A stretch of 64,000 nucleotides of DNA from DATFVA01 sp963832355 (GCA_963832355.1 CAWHTX010000013.1:186001-250000), one strand, 5' to 3'. Counted from the stretch's first letter, positions 27,861 to 37,629 are shown. Made by a program: numbers and translations. The notes: generated from the sequence alone by a model not told the origin.

Positions 27861-27910
27861 TGAAGGATTGAGAGATTGCTTCGCTCGGGTAATCGTTCGC
27901 AGCGACAGCA

Positions 27911-27943
27911 CAAAAAAAGAGACTGAAACTCAGCCTCTCTTCT
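27911..27943 (-). terminator. Terminator of the coiled-coil lipoprotein gene
   Basis: On the minus strand, AGAGGCTGA and TCAGTCTCT (one G-T pair) form a stem with a short loop, followed by seven T residues. It lies 26 bp beyond the stop at 27969 and between convergent genes. Confidence 0.75.
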
Positions 27944-27968
27944 TAATGCAGGTAATGAAAGATAATTT

Positions 27969-28463
27969 TTAATAGTTATTATCCGTATCTGCTTTCATAT
28001 GATCAAGTATATTATTCCACGACTGCTGTACTTCATTCCAGCCCTGTCTCAGGTTTGCCTGGAATTCAGTCCAATTTTGTTCTGATGTGTTATCTATCTT
28101 ATCTACTTTATCTTTTAGACTCGCTCTTTTTTCCTTAAGCTCATTGAGCTTGTTATTATACCAGTCCTGTGTTTCCTCGCTTGCTTTATCTGCTTTATTC
28201 TGCATATTATCAATTTTATTATTCAGATTATCTATCGCATCATTAAGATCGTCTCTAAGCTCATCTCTCTGATCATAGGTATAGTCTTTGTCGTATTTGA
28301 ATATAACAACGGAATTATCTTCCGCAGCATTAGCTTTCATATTATCATTCACTGTTGTTGCGTTATTTTCATTCATATTTTCATTATTCCTGTCCGAACA
28401 GGATGTGAATATGAATAACATAAAAACGCTTAATAAAAGTGATAGAACGATTTTTCTGTTCAT
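27969..28463 (-). CDS. Coiled-coil lipoprotein
   Basis: 164 residues, family not recognised. The signal peptide ends in a lipobox (FIFTSC, Cys at about 22). An Asn/Asp-rich linker follows, then a long predicted coiled coil from about 65 to 135 (RDDLNDAIDNLNNKIDNMQNKADKAS and the KLNELKEKRASLKDKVDKI segment) and a Trp-containing C-terminal helix. The overall look is that of small envelope stress lipoproteins. It is probably co-transcribed with the tiny membrane protein located upstream at 28480-28629 (16-bp gap). Confidence 0.72.
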   Translation of the reverse strand: MNRKIVLSLLLSVFMLFIFTSCSDRNNENMNENNATTVNDNMKANAAEDNSVVIFKYDKDYTYDQRDELRDDLNDAIDNLNNKIDNMQNKADKASEETQDWYNNKLNELKEKRASLKDKVDKIDNTSEQNWTEFQANLRQGWNEVQQSWNNILDHMKADTDNNY

Positions 28464-28479
28464 GATTGTCCTTTCTGAT

Positions 28480-28629
28480 TTATAATACTCTGCGTCCCTG
28501 TATCAGCCTGATTATCAGCACTACGACTGCAATAATCAGTAAAATGTGTATAAACCCGCCCAGAGTATACGAAGTTACCACTCCAAGCAGCCAGAGTATC
28601 AAAAGAATTACAAAAATAGTCCATAGCAT
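28480..28629 (-). CDS. 49-residue membrane protein (lmo0937/DUF5670 type)
   Basis: A short gene of 49 residues and two hydrophobic helices: MLWTIFVILLILWLLGVVT, then GGFIHILLIIAVVVLIIRLI, ending QGRRVL. The pattern M-L-W-T-I, G-G-x-I-H-x-L-L and a basic tail is that of the lmo0937 family of small stress-associated membrane proteins. AGGAG lies 5 bp before the ATG. It sits immediately upstream of the coiled-coil lipoprotein on the same strand. Confidence 0.82.
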   Translation of the reverse strand: MLWTIFVILLILWLLGVVTSYTLGGFIHILLIIAVVVLIIRLIQGRRVL

Positions 28630-28773
28630 ATTACTCCTCATATTTTATGACTGATTCAAGGGTCAAAATATTGAGGACAGCTTCTTTTCACTATTATCAC
28701 AATCACAGAAAAACAGCTGTGTGACAAATATTGATATAAAGAAAATTAATATTATTTCCTGTTTTTAGCTTAT

Positions 28774-29542
28774 ATGGTTATTTTTACCGCAATAATTTAT
28801 CCAAATAGATCCTTGAACAATTATAAGCTAATAATCCAGTACGATGGCACAGATTATTCCGGGTGGCAGATCCAAAAAGGTCAGATGACCGTTCAGCAGA
28901 AAATTACGGAATCAATTGAGATCATACTTAAAGAAAAAGTGAACCTGATCGGATCAGGAAGGACTGATACCGGCGTCCATGCGCTGGGACAGGCAAGCTA
29001 ACTTCAGAACAGAGCAGGAGATCGATCAGCAAAAAGTTCTTTATTCATTAAATTCGATCCTCCCTAAAGACATTTCCATTCTGGATCTGGAAAAAGTTGA
29101 TGAAAATTTTCACGCACGGTTTGATGCAAAGAAACGGTCGTATATTTATCTCATTTCAAAATACAAATCTCCTTTTTATGATAAATATTCCTGGTTTTAT
29201 CACTTTGATATTAATTGTGCAAAACTGAATCTGTTTTCAAAATCAATTTTGGGTCGGCAGGATTTCAGTTCATTCTCACGAAAGAATACCGATACTCAGA
29301 ATAAAGTATGCGAGATTTACGAGGCACACTGGAAGGAAAGCCGGGGTATGGTGATATTTTATATCTCGGCAGACAGATTCCTTCATGGTATGGTGCGTGC
29401 GATTACAGGAACATTACTTTTCACGTTAAAGAATAACCTTGACAAAGAATATATTGAGGAGGTTGTTCAAACCCGGGATCGTGAAAAAGCTGCCGAAGCA
29501 GTGCCCGCAAAAGGATTGTTTCTTTTCAAAGTAAAATATTAA
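28774..29542 (+). CDS. truA: tRNA pseudouridine synthase TruA, interrupted by a +1 frameshift
   Basis: TruA converts U38-40 in tRNA anticodon arms to pseudouridine. The first frame (to the TAA at 28999-29001) encodes YKLIIQYDGTDYSGWQ and the catalytic-Asp motif GSGRTDTGVHALGQ; the frame one base further on continues with ANFRTEQEI, the FHARFDAKKRSYIYLI strand, DFSSF and DRFLHGMVRAITG. Together they make a complete protein of about 250 residues. The break is a net +1 between 28985 and 28999, for example one extra G at 28992-28993. The TTG at 28813 (MNNYKLII...) would be a more typical start than the ATG at 28774. A sequence error is more likely than decay, because both halves are well conserved. 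Confidence 0.88.
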
Positions 29543-29575
29543 GTTACGTTCGTCGTATGTAAAATAAGGAGTTAA

Positions 29576-30046
29576 ATGGAATTCCTCTCACAGCTGCACC
29601 CACAGGTTGTACATTTTCCTATTGCTTTTATGGTAATATATGCACTGCTTGAAATAACAGGGATACTTTCAGGTAAGGAATTCTTTCAGAAGGCTGCGTA
29701 CCTGTTCCTTTTCCTGGGAGTGTTAACCGCAGTACTTGCTGTAATTACGGGTAACCAGGCTGCGGATATCGCCTTAAAGTGGAAGGATAAAGGCGCGGTA
29801 ATCCCCACCAACCTGATATCCGAACATGAGGAATATGCCACCATTACAATGTGGTATTTTACAGGACTGCTGGTGCTGAGGACCTACCTTTTCCTTAAAA
29901 AGAAGTTCAACGGAACTGTAAAATACCTTTTTATAGTGCTTGCTGTAGCAGGATTATATTTAGTCTATCAGACCGGAGACCATGGCGGGAAGCTGGTTTA
30001 TCGTCACGGTGTTGGTACCGAACTAAAAAAGGAAGAGACCAAATGA
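29576..30046 (+). CDS. DUF2231 membrane protein
   Basis: 156 residues with four membrane helices. It opens MEFLSQLHPQVVHFPIAFMV and closes GDHGGKLVYRHGVG, both typical of DUF2231, a family of small integral membrane proteins with conserved histidines (His8, His13, His84 and the C-terminal pair) that could bind haem or metal. No function is established. It begins 34 bp after truA and is followed within 17 bp by another membrane protein gene. Confidence 0.82.
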   Translation: MEFLSQLHPQVVHFPIAFMVIYALLEITGILSGKEFFQKAAYLFLFLGVLTAVLAVITGNQAADIALKWKDKGAVIPTNLISEHEEYATITMWYFTGLLVLRTYLFLKKKFNGTVKYLFIVLAVAGLYLVYQTGDHGGKLVYRHGVGTELKKEETK

Positions 30047-30062
30047 TCCGGAGGCAGAAAGC

Positions 30063-30851
30063 TTGAGTTTTTCAAGGTTCGTTCTTGCAGTATTACTGGT
30101 AAATGCAGCGGGAATTACTCTGAGATATTTCAGTCTGGATACCTATTTTATTTTTCTGGGCTTCCGGTTTCACCTCAGCTGCCTTATTCCTTTTATACTT
30201 CTGTCGAGTAAAGAAAACCTGGTTGTGCTGCTGGAGGCATTGAAAAAACCCCGCTTTCGCAAAAAATTAATTCCGATTTTTTGGCTGCTATTTTCTGCAG
30301 CTATCGTATTGATCACTCTTTTTTTGATTAAGCAGATCAAACCCGGCGACCCTGATTATTTCTACGAGTTCGGGCTTTCTTCTATATTTGATTATCCTCT
30401 CTACCTTATATGGAATTTCCCCCAGTTATGTATGATTTTTATGGTACTTGCCGTTATCGCGGGTACGGGTAATTTATCTTATTTAAAGGTATTTGCGGCA
30501 CTGGTGCTGCTGTTCGGATTTGAATTCATTCCACTTAACAGTGAATTCTCTTTTTTCAGTGCATCCTCTTTTATTCTCCTTGTTTTAGCGGCATCTTTTT
30601 TTGTCACCAGGATTCAGAATGTTTACTGGTTTTCATTTATAGTCTTCAGCTCCGTGTGGAGTGCAGTACTTTTATTCGGGAGCGGTTCAGAGACCATAAT
30701 AAATATCTTTTTTGCAAAAGAATACCAAAGCTGGGAGGGATTCTTTAATGTTGGACGACAGTATGCTTCCTTCATAATTCCTGCATTTTTCTTCATTTTA
30801 CTGGTAATTACCTCGTTTTATGTGATGCTTTCCGGGAAAAAAATTGCCTGA
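30063..30851 (+). CDS. Multi-pass membrane protein of unknown family
   Basis: 262 residues, about eight hydrophobic segments, no family recognised. The start is a TTG at 30063; GGAGG at 30050-30054, 8 bp upstream, supports it, and no in-frame ATG competes. Features are NAAGITLRYFSLD near the N-terminus, a basic cytoplasmic stretch KKPRFRKK and several Phe/Leu-rich helices. It follows the DUF2231 gene by 16 bp and is probably co-transcribed. The organisation resembles small CAAX-protease-like or permease-like proteins, but no catalytic motif is visible. Confidence 0.65.
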   Translation: MSFSRFVLAVLLVNAAGITLRYFSLDTYFIFLGFRFHLSCLIPFILLSSKENLVVLLEALKKPRFRKKLIPIFWLLFSAAIVLITLFLIKQIKPGDPDYFYEFGLSSIFDYPLYLIWNFPQLCMIFMVLAVIAGTGNLSYLKVFAALVLLFGFEFIPLNSEFSFFSASSFILLVLAASFFVTRIQNVYWFSFIVFSSVWSAVLLFGSGSETIINIFFAKEYQSWEGFFNVGRQYASFIIPAFFFILLVITSFYVMLSGKKIA

Positions 30852-30956
30852 AAAAATCGGACTGTCTTATTTAGAAATTAAGACGGTATTTCAGTAAATT
30901 GCAAAGGTTGTGCTGTGAGTTCCGGTTGGATATTAACTTAAAAGAATGCTTGCAAA

Positions 30957-32034
30957 ATGAAAAGAATTATACTTTCAGTTTTATTGACCCTGGCCGGTTC
31001 CTTATCGTTTGCCCAGCAGGCCGGCGACTATTTTCCACAATCACCGGGATTCAGATGGGATTATAAAGCAATTCCTCTCGATTCTGCCAACAATGCAATT
31101 GACTCTTTGACGTATTTCAGGGTTGATTCGTTTGCTGTTGTCACAAACTTTATGGGACGGAGTGCCGATATTGTTTTGTCTAAGAACGGGACATATAATC
31201 TTGTAAATTATCTGCCCTATACTGATAGTTCTTTTTTTTCATTTGAGAATACTGACGGTCATCAGTATTTCAGAGTTTCCAACCTTGGCAATCTGACAAC
31301 ACTTCTTGACTCAATCGGACTTGATTCAACAGTGCTGGGCGTTATTCAGTCGCTTGAAGACTGGTATTCAGTTTTCAGATTCGGTCAGACTGTTAATAAT
31401 GAGTACACTATTTTTACGAAGGATACCACTATTAACTTTAGCGGTAAGGATATTCCGATGCGTTTCAAATATCTTGGTAAAAGACTTGATGATGAGACAA
31501 TACAGACAGAAGCCGGAACATTTAACTGTAAAAAGTTCTTATTGTCAACAACGGTAAGTTATACATTTCTTGGATTTCCGATTGAGTTCATCCGACTGGA
31601 AACAACTAAATGGCTGGCTCAGAATATGTGGCTGGTTCAGGAGATAATGCCATCCGAAGACTTTTGACCTATCGGTTCTGGAACTTGGAATCGTTAATGT
31701 CCCGGGCCTTAAGACTGAACTGATCCCAACAATAACTGACATTAAGACCCCGGTTTATGCTCCTGCCGGATTTGAACTTTCGCAGAATTATCCGAATCCT
31801 TTTAATCCGGAGACCAGGATAAGATTCAGAATTCCTGAAAGTGGAAATGTAAGTCTGAAAGTTTACGACATACTTGGTAATGAAGTTAGTACAATTCTTG
31901 AAGGAGAAAAGAATTCCGGAGATTATGCTGTCACTTTCAGTCCTGATAAAGCAGGATTATCGAGCGGTGTATACTTGTATCAGCTGAAGCTGAAAGGAAC
32001 GATTTTATCCCGGAAGATGGTTTATATTAAATAA
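30957..32034 (+). CDS. T9SS-sorted secreted protein, interrupted by a +1 frameshift
   Basis: The first frame (236 residues) has a signal peptide ending LSFAQQ and a beta-rich domain (RWDYKAIPLD..., GTFNCKKFLLSTTVSYTFLG). It stops at the TGA 31665-31667. The frame one base on continues without a stop to 32034 and encodes DLSVLELGIVNVPG, then a complete T9SS domain (ELSQNYPNPFNPETR to SRKMVYIK). A net +1 at about 31650-31667 therefore separates the body from its sorting signal. The site itself reads TTT TGA C. If real, the truncated product would lack T9SS export. Full product about 358 residues; function unknown. Confidence 0.8.
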
Positions 32035-32090
32035 TTTTTTATAATTAACAGTAATTTTTCAATTAAAATCCTTACAGGGGTTTATCTATT

Positions 32091-33944
32091 ATGCGTAACC
32101 TACAACAGAAGGAAGAATATTCCCCGGAAACATCCGGGACATTAACTCTCCCCTCCAGAGAAGAAATAGAAGATAAGTATAAATGGAATTTAAATGATAT
32201 CTATGAATCCGTTGAAGGCTGGGAAGCTGACTTCAAATGGATCCAGGATAATCTCGAAAGGTATAAAAGCTTTGCGGGAAAGATCGCTGAAAGTTCTGAG
32301 AATCTTCTTGCCTGCCTGAAATTTGATGATGAGGTAGGTATAAAACTGGAGAGGTTATACCTCTACACTATGCTTGCAAAAGACAGCGACCTGAGAGTAG
32401 GGAAATTCCAGTCGATGGACGAGCGGGTTAAATCGCTTTATTCACGTGTCTCAACTGTCAGTTCATTTATCAGGCCTGAACTGCTGAACATCCCTGAGAA
32501 TAAACTCTACGGGATGATTGATTCGAAGGAGGAGCTTAAAGTATACCGTCACTCAATCGAAGATCTTTTAAGGAAGAAATCGCATACACTCTCTCAGAAG
32601 GAAGAAGAAATTCTGGCGCTGGCGGGTGAGCTCACTCCGACCTCGTATAATGTTTTCTCGATGTTTACAAATGCCGATATGAAGTTTCCCGTTGTAAAAG
32701 ACGAACAGGGAAAAGAAGTTCAGCTTTCGCATGGCAGGTACTACGCTGCGTTGTATTCGGGAGACAGGGAATACAGGGAGCGCTCATTTAAAGCCTATTT
32801 CAAACCTTTTATTGAATACTCGAATACACTTTCGGTATTATTCTCAGGCAGCATGAAGTCTAATATCTTCGAAGCAAGAGCCAGGAAGTACGGAAGTGCA
32901 CGGGAAGCGGCTCTTGGCAGGAATAACATTCCAGTTTCTGTTTACGACAACCTGGTTAAAACAGTGAATGAGAACCTTTCGCCGATGTACCGCTGGACTG
33001 CTATGAAGAAGAGGCTACTGGGACTTAAAGAACTGCATCCGTATGATGTTTATGTAACACTTTTTCCGGCTGCATTCGACAGAAAGTATCCTTATGAAGA
33101 AGCAAAAGAAATTGTTCTGGAGTCACTGAAACCTATGGGTGAAAATTATCTGCACTCGCTTAAGACTGCATTTGAAAGCAGGTGGATTGATGTCTACGAA
33201 ACTCAGGCAAAGAAAAGCGGCGCGTATTCTTCAGGAACCACATTCGGTGTTCATCCTTATGTGCTGTTGAACTGGACGGACCTCCTGAACGATGTATTTA
33301 CTCTGAGCCACGAAATGGGTCACAATATGCACTCTTTTTATACGGGCAAGACCCAGCCGTTCGTCTATTCAAACTATACTATATTCCTCGCCGAAGTGGC
33401 ATCAACCTTTAATGAATCGCTTCTGCTTGAATATTTTATTAAGATGGCGGAAACAAAAGAAGAGAAATTATATTTTATAGAAAAATACCTTAACAACGTA
33501 ACCTCTACTTTTTACCGGCAGACGATGTTCGCGGAGTTTGAGGCACTTGTTTATGATAAAACCGAAAAAGGTATGGCACTGAATTCTGAAGACCTTTGTT
33601 CACTGTACAGGGATATTTATCAGAAGTACTGGGGACCGGAAATGGTTATTGACCGGGAGGAGGAATTCACCTGGGCCAGGGTACCTCACTTCTATTACAA
33701 TTTCTATGTATACCAGTATGCTACCGGTTTTGCAGCATCGGAGGTTTTAGCTCAGAAGGTGCTTAAGGAAGGTCAGCCCGCAGTTGAGAAATATCTGAAT
33801 TTCCTGAGATCAGGCAGTTCGGATTATTCAATAAATATACTTGCCGGTGCAGGAGTGGATATGAATTCTCCCGATCCTATCCTGGCGGTTACAAAGAAAA
33901 TGAATATGCTTCTTGATGAGGCAGAAGATCTAATTAACAAATAG
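32091..33944 (+). CDS. pepF: Oligoendopeptidase F (M3B)
   Basis: 617 residues, the usual PepF size. It is a cytosolic zinc endopeptidase for short peptides. The zinc motif HEMGHNMHSF begins at residue 407, with the third ligand Glu in LAEVASTFNESLL about 27 residues on. The N-terminal helical region KYKWNLNDIYES is typical of the family. YATGFAASEVLA and YSINILAGAGVDM near the C-terminus complete the M3 fold. It stands between a T9SS gene and the IMPDH-like gene, with no operon partner evident beyond a 39-bp gap to the latter. Confidence 0.94.
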   Translation: MRNLQQKEEYSPETSGTLTLPSREEIEDKYKWNLNDIYESVEGWEADFKWIQDNLERYKSFAGKIAESSENLLACLKFDDEVGIKLERLYLYTMLAKDSDLRVGKFQSMDERVKSLYSRVSTVSSFIRPELLNIPENKLYGMIDSKEELKVYRHSIEDLLRKKSHTLSQKEEEILALAGELTPTSYNVFSMFTNADMKFPVVKDEQGKEVQLSHGRYYAALYSGDREYRERSFKAYFKPFIEYSNTLSVLFSGSMKSNIFEARARKYGSAREAALGRNNIPVSVYDNLVKTVNENLSPMYRWTAMKKRLLGLKELHPYDVYVTLFPAAFDRKYPYEEAKEIVLESLKPMGENYLHSLKTAFESRWIDVYETQAKKSGAYSSGTTFGVHPYVLLNWTDLLNDVFTLSHEMGHNMHSFYTGKTQPFVYSNYTIFLAEVASTFNESLLLEYFIKMAETKEEKLYFIEKYLNNVTSTFYRQTMFAEFEALVYDKTEKGMALNSEDLCSLYRDIYQKYWGPEMVIDREEEFTWARVPHFYYNFYVYQYATGFAASEVLAQKVLKEGQPAVEKYLNFLRSGSSDYSINILAGAGVDMNSPDPILAVTKKMNMLLDEAEDLINK

Positions 33945-33983
33945 CAATCAATAATTTAAGATTTATTCCGGATATAGAGGCAA

Positions 33984-35000
33984 ATGAAAGTTTACACAAA
34001 AAGAGAATTGAACGAATTCCACCAGTCATTAACATATGATGATATAAGTCTTATCCCTACCGCAGTTTCACGCATTAAATCGAGGACCGAAGCGAATACA
34101 ATATGTGAATTTTTAGGCGAGAAGCTGAACCTGCCGGTGTTATCCAGTCCTATGGATACAGTTACAGGCATCGAAATGGCCAAAGAGCTAAGCCGGCTCG
34201 GATGCATTGGTATTCTTAACAGGTTCGATTCGTCGCTGGAAGATGTTCTGCAGGATCAGAAAAATGGTGTGAACCTCAGGGCGGTTTCAGTTGCTCTTAA
34301 CACACCGATGGAAAAAGTTGAGAAACTGGCGGAGAAGGATTATTTAATTTGTATCGATACCGCAAATGCTAATAATAAGGCAGTGTTATGTCATACAGAA
34401 GAAATTAAGAAGAAATTTAATGTAAGAATTATAGTAGGGAACATAGCACATGGAGCTTCGCTGGAGCAGCTTGAATCGGCAGGTGCCGATGCAGTGAGAG
34501 TTGGAATAGGCAGCGGCAGTGTGTGTACTACCTCGATACAGACCGGCATAGGAATAGGCCAGGTTTCGTCTCTTCTTAATGTTCTTTATTCACGTTATGA
34601 TAAGAAACTGAAGATAAAGGTTATAGCGGACGGCGGGATTAAGAGTCCCGGCGACGTCGCCAAAGCCATCGCACTTGGTGCAGATATGGTTATGCTTGGA
34701 AGGATGCTATCGGGAACGAAAGAAACTCCCGGTGAGGTTATTAAATATAATGGTCAGCTCTGGAAGAAATACCGCGGTTCGGCTTCGTTCGGTGTGAAAA
34801 TGAGGAACGAATTTATTGAGGGCGAAGAAACGATGGTTCCTTACAAAGGTGTTGTGAAGAATGTAATAGACGGCTTATCGGACGGTCTGAGAAGCTCAAT
34901 GAGTTATATGGACTGTCTCAACCTTGAAGAACTACGGAAAATAGATACATTCGCTATACTGAGCAACAGCTCATACCTCGAACGCCTCCCTAAAATCTAA
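33984..35000 (+). CDS. IMP dehydrogenase/GMP reductase family enzyme without CBS domains
   Basis: 338 residues with a single TIM barrel. Motifs are LTYDDISLIPTAVS near 15, LPVLSSPMDTVTG near 49, GADAVRVGIGSGSVCTTS with the catalytic cysteine near 182, and VIADGGIKSPGDVAKAIALGADMVMLGRML. The length fits GMP reductase (GuaC, about 347) or a CBS-less IMPDH (GuaB-like). The residue after C-T-T is Ser, where IMPDH and GuaC usually have Arg, and RGSASFGVK stands where IMPDH has RGMGS. Direction of the IMP/GMP reaction is therefore left open. Confidence 0.82.
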   Translation: MKVYTKRELNEFHQSLTYDDISLIPTAVSRIKSRTEANTICEFLGEKLNLPVLSSPMDTVTGIEMAKELSRLGCIGILNRFDSSLEDVLQDQKNGVNLRAVSVALNTPMEKVEKLAEKDYLICIDTANANNKAVLCHTEEIKKKFNVRIIVGNIAHGASLEQLESAGADAVRVGIGSGSVCTTSIQTGIGIGQVSSLLNVLYSRYDKKLKIKVIADGGIKSPGDVAKAIALGADMVMLGRMLSGTKETPGEVIKYNGQLWKKYRGSASFGVKMRNEFIEGEETMVPYKGVVKNVIDGLSDGLRSSMSYMDCLNLEELRKIDTFAILSNSSYLERLPKI

Positions 35001-35026
35001 AAACAAAAATCCTATTGTTATTCTGA

Positions 35027-35054
35027 TCCCGGCTCATTCAAAACTGAGCCGGGA
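35027..35054. terminator. Hairpin after the IMPDH-like gene, weak T-tract
   Basis: Perfect 10-bp stem TCCCGGCTCA / TGAGCCGGGA with an 8-nt loop, 27 bp after the stop codon. It is followed by CAGAAATTTTG and not a clean T-run, so terminator function is probable but not certain. Confidence 0.5.
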
Positions 35055-35227
35055 CAGAAATTTTGTGCACACAAACCCACTCAAACCGTATCTGCATTTC
35101 CCGAATGTACCCGGGTTAAATTCCTTAGCTTCGTAGAAGCTGAACTATTGTAAAAAATCTCCTCAACTCTACCCCTTAGCTTCGTAGATGCCGCACAAAA
35201 ACTCTATATTAGTTCATAAATACGATC

Positions 35228-35293
35228 CACCTCCGCTTCAACTGCGCTCCACCTCCGCTCCACCTCCGCTTCACCTCCGCTTCACCTCCGCTC
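35228..35293. repeat. 11-bp tandem repeat, six units
   Basis: Six consecutive units CACCTCCGCT[TC]; only the second unit (CAACTGCGCTC) departs at other positions. The period is 11 bp, close to one helical turn and not a multiple of three, in a non-coding region. Confidence 0.88.
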
Positions 35294-35555
35294 CAACATA
35301 AGTCATCCCCTTTCTCCGGTATTTCAATACCTCTCACTAAACCTATCTGAAATACCCGATTTTTACAGCAGAAGCCGTATTCTGGTAATCCAATATCAGG
35401 AAATGACCCCTCCGGTCCGGGAAGCAGCCGCACACCGCTGAATTCCGGCTGTGCAGATGCGGCGCTGATTTCCATGTCTCCTGTCACTACAGATAATTGA
35501 TTTACTGTTATAATATTTGATAAATTTATTTTTTGAATTTTCCGGATTAAGAACG

Positions 35556-37629
35556 ATGAAACACTGCCTCTTTTCAATAATCATAATATTAACTTTCTCA
35601 TCACCCCTGTTTTCTCAGAAAAAAGCTTTCACCATCCAGGATCTTTATAAGGTGAAATACGTAGGCGCACCGGTTCTTTCACACTCCGGTACCCGGATAG
35701 CATTTACTGTAACGAATTATGATATGTATAAAGGAACTTCTAACTCTGATATTTATACTATGAATAATGATGGAACAGATACCAGGAAGGTGATAGCCAC
35801 AGACAGTAATGAGACTTCCCCACTATGGTCGAACGATGATACAGGAATTTATTACCTGATAGACAACCAGCTTTATGAATATAATCTGAAAAGCGAAAAA
35901 ACAGAAAAACTTACTAATCTATCAACCGGGATCTCCGATCCCATACTTTCACCCGATGGAAAACTTGTTGCTTTCACTACAGATATTTTCCCGGAATGCG
36001 GAGCAGATAATGACTGCAATAAGCGTCTGCTGGAATCTGTTAAGGACGGACCTCTGCAGGCATATGTAGCCGATAGTCTTTTATTCAGGCACTGGACGGA
36101 ATACCGGGGCGAAAAGGAAACTCATCTTTTTGTTTACAATCTTGAAACGAAAAAATATACAGACATTGCACACAGCGAACTCCTGTCTGATCAGTATAAA
36201 CTGGGCGGCAGTGTAAAGTATGCCTTCTCGCCCGACAGCAGGGAATTGTGTTATGTGAATAATCCCGGTTCCAACCTGGCTCTTTCTACAAATTCCGATT
36301 TATTCATCGTTCCCGCAGAAGGCGGAAAATCGGTTGATATAACATCAACAAATAAATCGTGGGACGGCTCACCGGTCTATTCCCCGGATGGTAAATACAT
36401 AGCCTTCAGGATGCAGCTTACGCCTGAATATGAAGCAGACAGGTACCGCGTTGCAGTATATGACAGGGAAACAAATAAGATCACCAACCTTTCTGAAAAT
36501 TTTGATAACGACTATCAGCGCTGTAAAGTGGGGGGATGATTCTGAAACACTTTATTTCACGGCAGCTTACCAGGGTACTGCTCCTGTATATCAGCTTGAT
36601 ATGAAAACCGACAGTGTAAAACAAATCACCGGCAATGTTTCAGTATTCGGTTATGAAATTTCTCCCGACCAGAATTCAATATATTATTTATCAAGCTCGG
36701 TAGGTAAGCCTTCAGAAATTTACAGCATAAATACCGGCTCAAAAGTTTATAAAGCCCTTACTTCAATGAATAAGAAGTACCTTGAGGAAGTAGATGTGAG
36801 GCCGGCTGAGCAGATGTGGGTTGAAGGTGCAGGTGGTCATAAGGTCCAGGTGTTCATAGTTAAACCTCATAATTTCGATCCCAATAAAAAATATCCCCTT
36901 ATACTGAATGTTCATGGTGGTCCTCAGGGGCAATGGATGGACTCCTTCAGAGGTGACTGGCAGGTTTACCCGGGTGCCGGCTACGTTGTGGCTTTCCCAA
37001 ATCCTCACGGTTCCACGGGTTTCGGGGCTGAGTATACTGAAGAGATAAGCGGTGACTGGGGAGGCAAGGTGTTCGAGGATCTGATGAAGGTAACCGATTC
37101 TCTTGAAACACTTTCATATGTTGATACAAGCAGAGTCGGGGCTATGGGATGGTCATTCGGCGGTTATATGATGGATTGGTTTGAAGCTCAGACACACAGG
37201 TTCAAATGCCTTGCATCGATGATGGGTATATTCGATCTTAAATCTATGTGGGGAGCGACCGAAGAACTGTGGTTTGTGAACTGGGATCTGAAAGGACAGC
37301 CCTGGAATTCGGATCTCTATAAAAAGTATTCACCTTCCAGTTATGTCACTAACTTTGCAACCCCGGCTTTAATTATAACAGGACAAAAAGATTACCGCGT
37401 ACCGTACACTCAGAGTATACAGTTCTTCACTACATTGCAGTCGCTTGGAATAGATTCGCGGCTAATTATTTTTAAGAACGACGGACACTGGCCTGATTTT
37501 GTTAAGTCGATGCCGCTATACTACAATGCCCACCTCGAATGGTTTCACAAATACCTGGGCGGTGCTGCTGCACCATACGACTCGCATAAGATGGTTACAA
37601 ACACAGCATTTGAACAAACAGGACAATAG
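35556..37629 (+). CDS. S9-family (DPP/acylaminoacyl-type) peptidase, interrupted by a +1 frameshift
   Basis: Exported serine peptidase with an N-terminal TolB-like beta-propeller. The ATG at 35556 gives a clean signal peptide (MKHCLFSIIIILTFSSPLFSQ). Propeller motifs include SPLWSNDDTGIYYL and PVYSPDGKYIAF. The first frame stops at 36537-36539; the frame one base on continues WGDDSETLYFTAAYQG and then the alpha/beta-hydrolase domain with HGGPQGQW, the nucleophile motif GWSFGGYM, the Asp in GQKDYRVPY and the His in NDGHWPDF. The product would be about 690 residues. The net +1 lies between about 36515 and 36536. All triad residues are present in the second half. Confidence 0.86.

Larger units (their letters stand above)
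35001..35555. other. Intergenic region with hairpin and repeats
   Basis: 555 bp. It contains a GC-rich hairpin (35027-35054), a 15-bp direct repeat CCTTAGCTTCGTAGA at 35123-35137 and 35174-35188, and an 11-bp tandem repeat (35228-35293). A minus-strand open frame (35209-35577) runs through the repeats and looks non-coding. Confidence 0.6.

Noticed and set aside
35209..35577. Minus-strand frame of 122 codons
   Set aside because: It runs through the 11-bp tandem repeat, overlaps the start of the S9 peptidase and shows no domain-like pattern or ribosome site.
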